Shown here piece by piece: positions 24,006 through 35,460 of a DNA stretch of 64,000 bases. The notes beneath the pieces were generated by a model that was given only the letters and a program-made list of their open reading frames with translations, was not told where the DNA came from and ran no database searches. Source of the DNA: Rotaria sordida (taxonomy: Eukaryota > Rotifera > Eurotatoria > Philodinida > Philodinidae); NCBI GenBank assembly GCA_905250125.1, contig CAJNOL010000504.1:41349-105348 (forward strand), read 5' to 3'. The number at the start of each line of letters is the position of its first letter. Within the stretch, counting starts at the first letter, position 1. A program made the position numbers and the translations under genes.

Positions 24006-27000
24006 AAGACATTCAAAGCATATTGTCAAAGATAATAACTAATAATGGTATATATTTTGTTTTTCTTTTTATAAAGCTTTCCGAAATAAAGATTAGAATA
24101 TTATGATACACACTTGGTGATAATTATTATGCTGTAGCAAGTATTGCTTTCAAAATAAAATGTATGCCGGCAATATTTCATGTAGAAATTCAAAAATACG
24201 ATCTTGCTGTAAATGTAGGATCCTATAGTGAATATTCACTAAAACAGGTCTTTATGCACAAACTCTTTTTATCGTAAACATAGTTTAATAAAATCTACAA
24301 AATGTACTAGGTGTCAAACTAAAATAAGAATCAAGACCTAGAAATGTTTCTTCGTAAGTCTAATCATTGAATCTTTTCAATTATTGTTATTTAAAAAGTC
24401 AGACAGAAAGATTTCGAAATTTATTTATGCAAGTAAAAGAAAAAGCATCGAGGAATATTTAATTGTTTATTAAGAAAATTCAAGTCCGCAAAGTTGGTAG
24501 ATAAATTGAGCTGTAGAAAATTATAATAAGATTGCGGCAATGGGAAAAATGTTGATTGTAACCGAGATAATCATTGATTATTACCAATAATCAAGAATCG
24601 AACTTTTTCTCCCTTGGATATTTTCTACTATATGAAAATCTTAGTGGAAATATTTGAAAACACTTACAATCAGTAATAAATTTTACACCTTATGTATGAC
24701 AATAAGAAGCATTCGAATCAGAGACTCAATTGATCTTACGTGATAGTAGCTTGTATCATTACATTGAATCTAACCCTAGTATGACATTCCTGTTATTTGA
24801 TATTTACAAGAAAAATATGAAAAGTTAGTTATTTTGTTCTTAAACATATAATTTAATGTAATTTATGTTAATGCATTCATTATTGAAAAGAAGGTTACAA
24901 AAGTCATTGAAACGCATATTTAGAAAGCTTCGAGTTAAACGAAGTAAATAGAACCAGAATATCTTCATGATTATTTGTGTTGGAAAAGTACTTTTTTTTT
25001 AATATGATCAGTTCGATTTCGAAGTTGAAGGTTAATAGATCGAGATGTTAAGCTATAGAGATGTGTATAAATAAGTGATGTGTATCAATAGATCAAAAAT
25101 CTAATTTGTTGTTATTGTCTAAGTATAGCTCATCTATCTAGTATAATATTGATATTATATATTTCAATTATTAATCATGAACTAAAAATTCCTGACTACA
25201 TAAAAGTTTCGGATAACATTAAGACAAAGTTATTTAATTATAGGAATAACAATAATTGACAGCTCAAATTAGATTAAGTACTCATATTGCATCCATCTGA
25301 ACCATCGCCTACGAAATTCTATTATATATCAGCAATTTTTATTACAAGTAATATTGCGCAGCTGAGCAATACATTGATTTCTGATAGCCAATCATATTTT
25401 CAAGAGATCATAGATTTCGACCCTTTGCATGTTGATATAAGAATGATCTTTGTATATGTGTATGTCGAAACTATTTAATCTGGTTCAATCGCTTTTATAC
25501 TAATTGACTGTTATTGTATAATAAAAATAACAGCATATGAAGGTCAACTGTCGATAGAATGAAACGCACAAATATTGTCCATAAAATTTTATTACTTGTA
25601 CGGCTAATGACTAGAACGCTTTGAATCTTAACTATAGCATTGATTTTGGCCGATTTAGCCGATTCTAACAAACATAGATATTTTTCATTATCGATTTCTT
25701 AGAGTGGAGGAAGTTTCAATTTAAGACTTTTGAATTGTCGTATTTGACTTTTAGTTCTTTAGAAAAAGCTCTATTGCAAATGAATGATCGAAGACAATTT
25801 TAAAACTTTCAAGATTTTTATAGCATAATTTTAAATGTTTGAATGAAGTAAGTTGATTAATAATAAAATCGACATTTGTTTTCTATGAAAATAAAAAAGA
25901 AATTATTTATTTCATATCCAATTAAATCAGACCATTCAACTATAGATAATTTTGTTGTTCTTCTAAACATGAGATTATTAAAATTTGCTAATGTAACACA
26001 TACCAACTACATAGTTTCATATATTAATTATTTTGAATAACGGAAAAATTTAATGATTGATGAACAATGAGTACGCAAACTTTCAGCACTGAGAAGTTAA
26101 GCACATCAAAAACAATCAAGATGAATATGAAGTTTATAGAAAGATCAATAAATGTATCAGAGATCGAAACAAATACGAAAATTTTCATTCTAATTCAAAA
26201 TCGAATCGTATCGAATTATTCGAGTGAATTTCAGTTTTTGAAATATATGTGTTAATGAGATCAAATATTAAAATTTGAATAAGAAAATATAATAGGTTTA
26301 ATCTCTTCTCTTTATTGTAACACTCGGAAGTGCTTACAAGGAATATTTAAAGTATTCACAGTTGTTTGATTCACATGACCATGAGCTATATACCAAGCAT
26401 ACAAGAAAGCGCAATAGATTTATATAAGACACTGCATTTAGTATGTAAAATGTGCTGACAAAAGAGATAAAAATAGTAATAAGAAAAAGAAAAAAGGAAG
26501 CATGAATGACGAGATAAGTAGAGAAAAGAGAGAGAGAGAGAGAGCAACAATCAAACAATAACATGGCATACTTCACATAGATAGAAATTCAAGGCATTAA
26601 ACAAGCAGTGATTGATGTCTTTGACGCATTTGTTTGGCTTGTTTCGTTGAAAAAGAATGCTCGAGGTGATCATTTTTTTTTTTCATTTACAAGATGCATC
26701 TCAATAAAATATATCACGGTAAAAGGGCGAATGACTTAAAACTGATTTTTCAATTTATTCTAATCTTTTCTTTATGTATATATTTTTACATACTCTTCTA
26801 ATGACTCTTCATTTATTATTTGAAGAAGATCTGTTGCTCGAGCAAAGGATCAGCAATGAACCATTCGCAATTCGTTTCCAAATTTTCTTAAAAGTGTAAT
26901 TCTCTTTGTACTTTGAGTAGAAATAGATATGACGAAAATAACCAGGCAAAATATGGAAATCTGTAAGCAAAAAAACGTCTTTGCAAAACATCTTATCTGT

Positions 27001-30000
27001 CCAAGTAAAACGTAGATATTTGAATCCTTTAACTATTTCTAATCTTTAACTCTTCATATAGATGTCCACTAATAAATCTTGTACTTATACGTAGAAAACC
27101 TACATTACCGTTTTAGACAAATTAATTGATTGTTTCAATCTCTTGAGATAATTAATTCGCTATTTTGTTACATATTTTTGTTTTTTCTTCTTCTAAAAAT
27201 TTAATATGAGTACATTGAGATCATCAGCAAATATGTGACTAGAATAAGTACTTACATATGTAACAAGATCACAATAATAGAAAATGAACAGATATGAGCT
27301 GAAACTATTGTCTTGAAGCAATCCAAAAGTGAACGTAAAATATTTTCGATTTAGAATAAAAATGAAAAATTTGATTAAGATCAAATATTGTAACGGTTTA
27401 TGAATTTTTTTTTACTATATTCAACGAGTTCATAAATAGATTGATTGTCTCCAGATATAATGAATTTATATTGAAGAAAATATCATATGAAAGATTATAA
27501 ACAATAAGATTATCAACAAAGCTATCATTCATTTTCAATGATTCGATTGTGATATGATATATATTGAAGTATCTTTGTACATAAATAACGAAATATTAAT
27601 TAATGATGAATATCAATTAAATATCGACCTTTCGTAAAGTAAATTATTACAGTAAAATTTGTCATCAACATTAAAAAATGAAAAATAAAATTTCTACAAA
27701 TGTCAAATAGAACAGCAAAATAATAAAAACACAAATATCTTTTTTTTTCTCCTTTACATTTCACTAAGCAAAATTTGGAAAAGATAAACATTATTCCTTC
27801 CTATTGCATTCAATTAACAAGAATAGATGTATGTAAACTGCTTCTTTTCTATAATCAATCAGTCAAACTTTGAGATCATGACTACATCACAACGAAATAG
27901 TCCATATCTTTTCTTATTCTATGTATTAGATAACAACTTTGTCGGTAATCACAGTTGAAAATTATTGTTATCGACTTAGCCGAAATCTTCATTATACAAT
28001 CAGTATCATGATAGTGACAAACGTAGTTTTAATGAGCATCGAATGTGGTCGAAGTTTTCTATAGGAATTTGTTTGATTTTTTTATGGAAAAATTTTATAG
28101 CACTTTGGGAAACGATACTTATGGCAAGTTATTAAATCTTTGCTTTCGAATGAGTTTCTATTTTGATTTAATATTTAATATTCGAATAAATGACCTATAA
28201 AGAACATATCAATTGATTTTTATGAAAATTCTTTTGTAAATAAACTATTGTCTATTACATATGTGTGACGCTGAACATAGAGTAGAGAAGTAATTATAAC
28301 TAAGGTATTTTTATACATAATACGTCGTACATATTTATTAAATTATTTCATATGTTTCAAGGAGTTTCTTTTTCTTTGTTATATGAATATTGAGAAGAAA
28401 ATCCGAAAATTTTTTCTCATGATAGCATACATGTGTAAATCTATACATAAAATAAATTCTTTCATAATAATGATTTATAACAAAACAAAGAAACCGGATA
28501 TTTTTATACTATTAACTATTTTTCCATATACTAACATTATTCTCTCGATTGAACGGAAAATCATCCAAAAAAAGAATCACTTCATATTTATTTATAAGTG
28601 TTGAAAATAATACACTGATTGAGAATGAACATCTTTATAGATTATGATCTAATAGTGACAAGACATCTAATTCTGAATAAAATCATTCAATATTTCTAAA
28701 TGTTCTTTTACGTCGACTTACGTTTTAATGATGATAATAGGAAAAATAAAAATATTTAAATGATGTTTTTAGATTACGACATGTTCTTCAATGAGGAACA
28801 TAATGTAGTTATAGTTAGAAAAATCTTAGTCAAAATTTACTTAGATCAATGAAGATGAAGTCTATGAAAAATTTTTCTGCTTAGTTTAATCTGCCTTTAA
28901 AAAAAGCAAAATGTTAGTTTTTGATTATTTTATGTTCATTGAAGCGCATGTCGATCTCATTCGATTTTCTTTAAAATTTTTCATATTTTCATTATAAACG
29001 GAATGAGGCGTATCCGAATGTAGGCGAGTCAAGACATTTATATGGAATATATAGTTAAAGATTGAACGACACGACATAATGATTGAGAAGACATGAAGTG
29101 ATGTCAGTTCAAGGTTTGTTCCGACTTTTTGAGCTTCTTAATCAAGTTTATCATCAAAATCTCATACCATCTTATTTATCTTCTTAATTACACACAAATG
29201 ATGATACAACTCTAATGATATGTTTATAAAATAAGAAATATTTAAGATTAAAATAGTTCATTATTTTCATTGAACTATATCAAAAACTACTAAAATTGTT
29301 CTGATAACATTGAATAGAATCAATAAAATTTTAATACTTACAAGTTTTTTAAAAATTAAATTATAATAATATTTTATTTGAAAGATTGATTATTCGATAA
29401 AGTACATTAAATAATAATTAATCGAATTCATATGTATCTATTTTAATGAACTCCATAGTTAAGATTGAATAAAGATTGTTTCTGTTTTCTTTTTATTGAA
29501 ATAGATAGTCAGAAAAAGATCTACTCTATCAAGATTACTTGTAATAATACATCCAGACCTTTTTTTTTCCCATATCATTATGAAAATGAGAATGAGTTCG
29601 CGTGTTATCTGGGTTTGTATTTAGCATATCTATTTTTAGTAAAGTTCAATTTTAGTAGGAAACCTCTTATTATGGTTCGATAGATATTTGAGAGAAATTT
29701 TTAATGAAAATAAAAATAGATTGAATCATTTTGAGAAAAATTCTTAACATTTCATATACATATGTAAGATTTTGATAAATTATTTATACAAAAAATCAAA
29801 ATCATTTTCTAATTAAATTCAAATGAAAAATTTTCACTTCTATTTAAAAAAAAATTTATTTATTTATTAAATATTTTAAAATACATAGTTAAATGAAATA
29901 ATTCGAAAATATCCATAGATTTATCTTCAGAATATGTAATAATCTTCATCTATATGTTCAATTATTTGATATCATCACGAGATTTTTTTTTAATTTACCA

Positions 30001-32000
30001 TTTTTATGAGAGAATTATTTGTAATATTAATTTTTTGATCATTGAAAATAATAATTTTTTTTCTGACTAAAACATCAAAAATAAAATCTATTTATCATAA
30101 ATTTAATTCATATAACATCTTATTTAAATCGTTCAACATCTATACTTTTATTAATATTTTTAATAGTACAATAAATAATACAATCAATAGATCTATTTTA
30201 ACACGAGAATTACTTCAAACTAATTTCTGGTTATTGAAATCTTTTTTTTTTTTTGTGTTTTCATGAACAATAGTTAATCTAATTTGTTTATAGTGTGGTC
30301 TTGTTACAAGATAATATTCACATTATAACTATGGTTCAATTGTATAGAACACAATTATTTGTTAATTTCATTTTTATTGAACATATATATATATATATAT
30401 ATCATTACCAGTAAGAGCTTATTTTTTTTTTGCCAACATTGATTGTTACATATCATCAAATCTAAATGTTCGTATAAGTTTATTTAAACGAAAATATATA
30501 TAGATCAATGTAGGGTAATATATACAATATTGATTCTTTGTCGATTACGTAGCCTAGTAAATTGATATTATCCAAATAGAATTTGTCGCATGGGTAATGA
30601 TATAATATCTCGAATATTTTTTTTTCAAGAATTCCATTAATATTAATGCTTGATTTTGATTAAATTATTATGAAGAATGTAAAAAAAATAAGTCGTCAAT
30701 AAGTTAATCTGAATAGATTACGAAAATAGTCATCATCATTCAATAGAAATAATGTTTATCAAATATTTATAATGTTTTTTAGGGTGTGGGTGTACCCACG
30801 CCTCAGATTTTGTCGACAAATTAAATGTTTATTATTAGAATTTCGTCTATTCACTATTATAAAAATTTATTAACCTAATCTAAACAGTGATGAAGCCAGG
30901 ATTTTGGACTAGGCAGGAAGAATCAATTCTCTTACAGAGCTCCCCGGCGAGATTTTTGAAGAAAACAATACATCTTTGAAAAATCTCGCTAGGAGGACGC
31001 AAACCTCTTTGTCTCCCTAGCCTGATCATTGAATCTAATACAAGTTCTAATAATTCATCATCATTATTTAAATGACTTCTTTATAAAAATGTAATTGAAT
31101 TTCTTCTAGTTCTTTTTTTTTTTTGTATTTTGATCTCAGGTTATCTAATTATTACACTTTTATTTTTGTAATTTTTAATCTATTAATTTATACATAAATA
31201 AAATTGAGTTTATTTCTTAAAATTATTTTTCTTTTATTGACAACTACTCGATCAACAAGCGTGTCATTGATTTGACAACTCTAGAGAATTAGAATATTGT
31301 CTTAATAGACAAATTCCATTCTAATCTATTCCAGTATTATTATTTGTAGGCTTCGTTTCAATTTAATATGTAATTTGTTTTTTCCGCTAATCAAATCTTG
31401 TCAAATGATAAAGATCATTATCACATATTTCTCTGTTTTTACTTTATATTTGATTATAATGATAGTTTTTTTTTTGTATAGATCCTCATCGATCAAATAC
31501 TTAATTGACCTAAGCAATTTCATGCTCATATATTTTCTTTGTAACAATAAAGTACTTATAGATTACTTTAATGTTTTTGTTCATTTCCTGCCGAAATGAA
31601 AAAAACATTAACCTTTATGTCATTACAAAAACATTTATATATATATATATGTATACGAATGTTATTTTTCTAATGTTTTAAAACGATAATTGCAAGTGTT
31701 CATAAAAAATATTCAAAAGAAAAACAGATTAGATCTCTTTTTTTTTTCTTTCTTTTCATTAGCATTAATTGATCGATTCGGTGAGAAGGGTTTAGAAACA
31801 CACGATTTGCAAATAGAACAATACGAACCAATGTTGTTGGAATGTCCGTGATGAACAATGATTGTTTGTTAAATTCGGATCGATTTTCCGGAGATATTAT
31901 TAGAAGGAAAAATATGTACGAGTGTATTTCCTTTAACTAATTCCATTTTCTTTCAGTAAATATAAGTATCAATCATTTTCAACATTATCTCAAAAGAATA
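24006..32000. other. About 8 kb without a recognisable gene
   Basis: AT-rich sequence with only short, unconserved open frames on either strand. It contains small (GA)n (26525-26545) and (AT)n tracts, a possible repeat relic at 30890-31025 and a short motif at 30780-30815 that recurs near 37285. No tRNA or rRNA was recognised. It may hold distal regulatory DNA or untranslated exons of the neuropeptide gene, which cannot be judged by eye. Confidence 0.4.
30890..31025. repeat. Possible degraded MITE with internal hairpin
   Basis: The left side, AGTGATGAAGCCAGGATTTTG, resembles the AGTGGCGGAGCCAGGATTTTG end of the element at 61426-61576. The centre holds an inverted pair, GCGAGATTTTTGAAG against CTTTGAAAAATCTCGC, 15-16 bases long. 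No matching right end or target duplication was found, so it is probably a decayed copy. Confidence 0.35.
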
Positions 32001-32383
32001 TTTATCCAATTAGAAGAAAACAAAAAAAACAACAGAAGAAGATATGCTTTTAATTTCTTTCGGTCTCACATCAATAAGTGTTCAAGGAAAAACAGTAAGC
32101 AAACGTTTTTATATCATTGACATTGAAAGTACTTCTTATTCTATTTTTTCTGGTTTGTCGCTTTTTTTATCGTGCGCATTGATCTTCACCAGCAAAAAAA
32201 AACTGAGAGAAAAAAAAATCGAAATAATACGATCTTGCAGTACAATATATAGATAGAGAGATACTTTCTTTATTTCCTTTTTCTCTCTCTCCTCCCTCTT
32301 GTTTTTTGTCAATCTCGAATCCGATCGGAAAAATAGAGAAAAAAAAAAAGAGAAAAAAAAAGTTCAGAGACCAAGATTCACGA

Positions 32384-32421
32384 TATATAAATCGAGCGAC
32401 GATACCTACTCTCGATTGCAT
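32384..32421 (+). promoter_or_regulatory. Core promoter of the neuropeptide gene
   Basis: A TATATAAA box at 32384-32391 lies about 30 bp upstream of GCATCACTT (32418-32426), which looks like an initiator. The start codon follows at 32461, leaving a leader of about 40 nt. This is one of the few places in the window with a clear TATA-initiator spacing. Confidence 0.45.
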
Positions 32422-32460
32422 CACTTACAACAAGTTTTCTTTTGCCCCCAAATCACTATA

Positions 32461-34085
32461 ATGACTACTACCAATATGTCAATGATGATTGTTGCTTTAA
32501 TTATTACTACAATGTGCCTATTAAGTACCAATGGCGAAGAGGAAAAGGTAAGTACTCATCTTCATAGGAGTTAATAGTTCTTTTCTAGTCAATATTAAAC
32601 ATCATTTTTTAAGACTGACTACTGACTAACAAACTGTAGTTTCGTTCTTTTATTAAATGTTGAAAAATACAGGCAGGAAATGATCACCCAAGGCGTTGCT
32701 TTCTCATTTAATACAGTCTAATTAGATTCAACAATATTACAAAAAATATTCTTGATGATACTATACATAACTTTGTTTTTCTTTTAATTAGAAAGAGTCA
32801 ATAAATAAATTGTATTCTTGAATTTAAGTTTAATATTAAATCAAGTTAATTAAGAAAACCTTTATCGTACATTTATTATTTGAATAAACAAATAATTAAA
32901 ATGAATTGTTATTCAAGGATATCTATCATAAGAATAAAATAACTTGAATTTTTAATTTAAAAATAGTTTATCTAACAAATATTGTTTCAAAGGTTATTTT
33001 TTTCTCATATATAATATTCTCATTTTCTTTTCAAATGATCTATTAATGATAGATATATTTATTTGAGAATATTTAATTTATTTGTATTCTATTTTAGAAA
33101 CGTACACTTGATTCATTATCTGGTTCGGATTTTTTCAAAAAAGTAATTTTTATTCGAATTAATACATATTTCTAATACAATGTATTTTCAATTATCTAGA
33201 GTCTTGATAGTCTTTCGGGCAATGATTTTTTCAAACGTGACAACGAAGTATATAGTATTATTGTTTTCTTCTTAATTTAATTTTTGTTTTTATTTTTTGT
33301 TGTCTAGAAACGAACACTTGATTCCCTTTCCGGTTCGGATTTCTTCAAAAAAGTAATTAAAAAAAAAACATACTAAAATGAAAATAATTATAGAAATTTT
33401 GCTTGGTACTATTTATAGAGTCTTGATTCACTTTCTGGTAATGATTTTTTTAAACGTGACGAAGAAGTAAATATTTTATCATTAGATTAATTATTGAAAT
33501 TTAATTTTTTTGTTTTTAATAATAGAAACGTACATTAGATTCACTTTCCGGCTCTGATTTCTTTAAAAAGGTTTGTTCGTTTTTTTTTTTCATTTCTACT
33601 TTTTTTTCTCGATCACTTTTTTTTAGAGCTTAGATTCATTGTCTGGTAATGATTTTTTCAAAAAGGTATTTATTTCAAGAAAAATAATATCATATATTTC
33701 TCAAAAAATCATTATTTTCTAGAGTTTGGATTCGTTAAATGGCAATGATTTCTTCAAGAAGGTATTTAAAAAAAAAAGAAAAAGAAATTTTTCAAAATTT
33801 TTATTCAAATAATATTCTATTTGTAGAGTTTGGATTCATTGCATGGAAATGATTTTTTCAAAAAGGTATGATTTATATAATTAACAAAAAAAAATAGTAT
33901 CTTGTTTTTGATATTTCTAGAGTTTGGATTCATTATCTGGCAATGATTTTTTTAAACGTCATACCAAGGCACGAGAACATGCTATTGAAGAATTATTACG
34001 ACATTCATTATATCCACATATGTCACGTGAACATTTTCATTCTCGTATGCATAAACAAAAAATTGATGATGATAAAGATAAATAG
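32461..34085 (+). CDS. Orcokinin-like neuropeptide precursor, one peptide per mini-exon
   Basis: Ten exons join to 199 residues. Exon 1 (32461-32547) codes for a signal peptide (MIVALIITTMCLLSTNG). Exons 2-9 are 39-48 nt each: 33098-33142, 33200-33247, 33308-33352, 33419-33466, 33526-33570, 33627-33665, 33723-33761 and 33827-33865. Exon 10 is 33921-34085. Each of exons 2-10 codes one peptide ending in a dibasic site: TLDSLSGSDFF (three copies), SLDSLSGNDFF (four), SLDSLNGNDFF and SLDSLHGNDFF, followed by KK or KR. All introns are phase 0, so any exon can be skipped in frame. The LDSLxGxxF core resembles orcokinins, notably nematode NLP-15 (AFDSLAGSGF). Exons 3 and 5 add acidic spacers DNE and DEE. 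The tail after exon 10's KR is not repetitive. AATAAA follows at 34111 and 34128. It would be secreted from neurons. Confidence 0.88.
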
Positions 34086-34859
34086 ACAAACTCCTTGATT
34101 TCAAAAAAAAAATAAAAAAAATATAGCAATAAATAACATGCTAATTTTAACGACAAATATTCTGTGAAATTTATTTCTTTATCCGAATGAAATTTTCTTC
34201 TATTCGTCAATTTCTTTTGACAAATTTAATTTAATAAATATTAATAATAATTAAAAGTTGTTGTTATTTTTTTTTTTTTTTGTTTTTTGATTTTGTATAT
34301 AGAATCAATGATACGTTGATTTATTTTTTTAGTTGATCTTCAAATTATTTGACATTTGATTGACATATCAAAATTTATATTGATAATATCAATCATTCAT
34401 CACTATCGTCATAGCTTATCTCATATTTATCATAACTCGATAATATTCTATACAACTGAATAAACCTTGAAAAATATTATACTTTATAAATGATAAAAGA
34501 AAAATAGAAACATCTTGTTTTATTTGATAGTTTAGGGTATGAATAACTTTAGAAAACATGACCGTTTGATTATTTTATGATATGAATTACATGAATATTT
34601 GCGTTTAGGATATTTGTACGGTTAAGACCTATCTGTATCTAGTGATGAATATTGGTTGTTCCCTAATATTTCTATCGACCACTATGTGATTCAATGAATT
34701 AGAACATAAGTCATTGGACAACATTTCCCAAGAAAGAATAATCGTTATCAACAGGATTTTTTATATTAACACAGTCATTCAAGAGCGTTATCTATAGTAA
34801 ATGTTCTGATCAATTGATCACATTTGATAACATTTTCCCTCGCGCATTGAATCAACAGA

Positions 34860-35112
34860 GACTCAAATAAATCCAAGAAGAAAATGTTACGTTTGTGCCA
34901 ATACTGTGAGAAGAGCCAGATCAAGAAGAGATACTTCATATGAATGCATTGAATGTGATGTAGGATTGTGTCTGATGGATTGTTTTAAAGACTATCACAC
35001 TCTACAAGCATTTTAATTCATGTACTTTGTGATATTTTTTGCGAAATAAACGTTAGTCTGAAATTATAAAAATTTTTATTATATAAAAATAATCCGGTAC
35101 TCAAAGGGTTAA
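34860..35112 (+). pseudogene. piggyBac transposase 3' remnant with terminal repeat and TTAA
   Basis: Ending at a TAA at 35014-35016, the plus strand encodes a cysteine-rich stretch: CYVCANTVRRARS, YECIECDVGLCLMDCF and YHTLQAF. The CxxC...CxxC...C...CF..YHT spacing is the C-terminal zinc-binding domain of piggyBac transposases. About 90 bp downstream the sequence ends ...CCGGTACTCAAAGGG followed by TTAA (35109-35112), a piggyBac-type end and target site. Upstream the frame is closed by a stop before any catalytic aspartates, and no left end was found. This is therefore a 5'-truncated relic. Confidence 0.75.
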
Positions 35113-35300
35113 ATGCTAGAAATCCGATAACATCATAGAATACAGGACCTGCTATGGAGATAAACTATTTTCTCCTGCACATGTAGGAATAGGACCATTG
35201 GTTTTTTTAGAATGCAGGACATCCAAGTCATTCAGTGATGTTTTAGTATAGCAGTCAAACTTGTCGTAATTTTCCATTACAGTGAATAGTAGTCAGAAGA

Positions 35301-35460
35301 GTGAGTGCCGTACCAACAACTAATGTTTTGGTGGAAAGATTATTTAGCTCACCTGGATTGATATTTACTCCAAAGATGAACATGTTTATCACCAAGTTAC
35401 ATTGATAACATCTTATTGATTCGTTTGTACGAGAAATTCAAGAAAACATTATAAAAAGAA
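35301..35460 (+). pseudogene. hAT transposase C-terminal remnant
   Basis: The plus strand reads VSAVPTTNVLVERLFSSPG and LIFTPKMN before a stop. This is the hAT-family dimerisation signature, (S/V)ERLFS..G.I.T..R. Beyond the stop, HLIDSFVREIQENI continues in a shifted frame. No other part of the transposase, ends or target duplication could be found. It sits just downstream of the piggyBac relic. Confidence 0.6.

Noticed and set aside
26525..26545. GA dinucleotide run that could suggest a regulatory element
   Set aside because: A short simple repeat with no gene nearby; ordinary microsatellite.
24006..32000. Several frames of 60-80 codons in the long gene-free stretch
   Set aside because: Their composition is that of translated AT-rich DNA, with no motifs, no splice-compatible partners and no similarity between frames.
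32044..32256. Open frame MLLISFGLTSISVQGKT... upstream of the neuropeptide gene, with a GTAAGC after the first codons
   Set aside because: It could be an alternative signal-peptide exon, but it has no peptide content and lies upstream of the TATA box. No evidence favours it over a chance frame.
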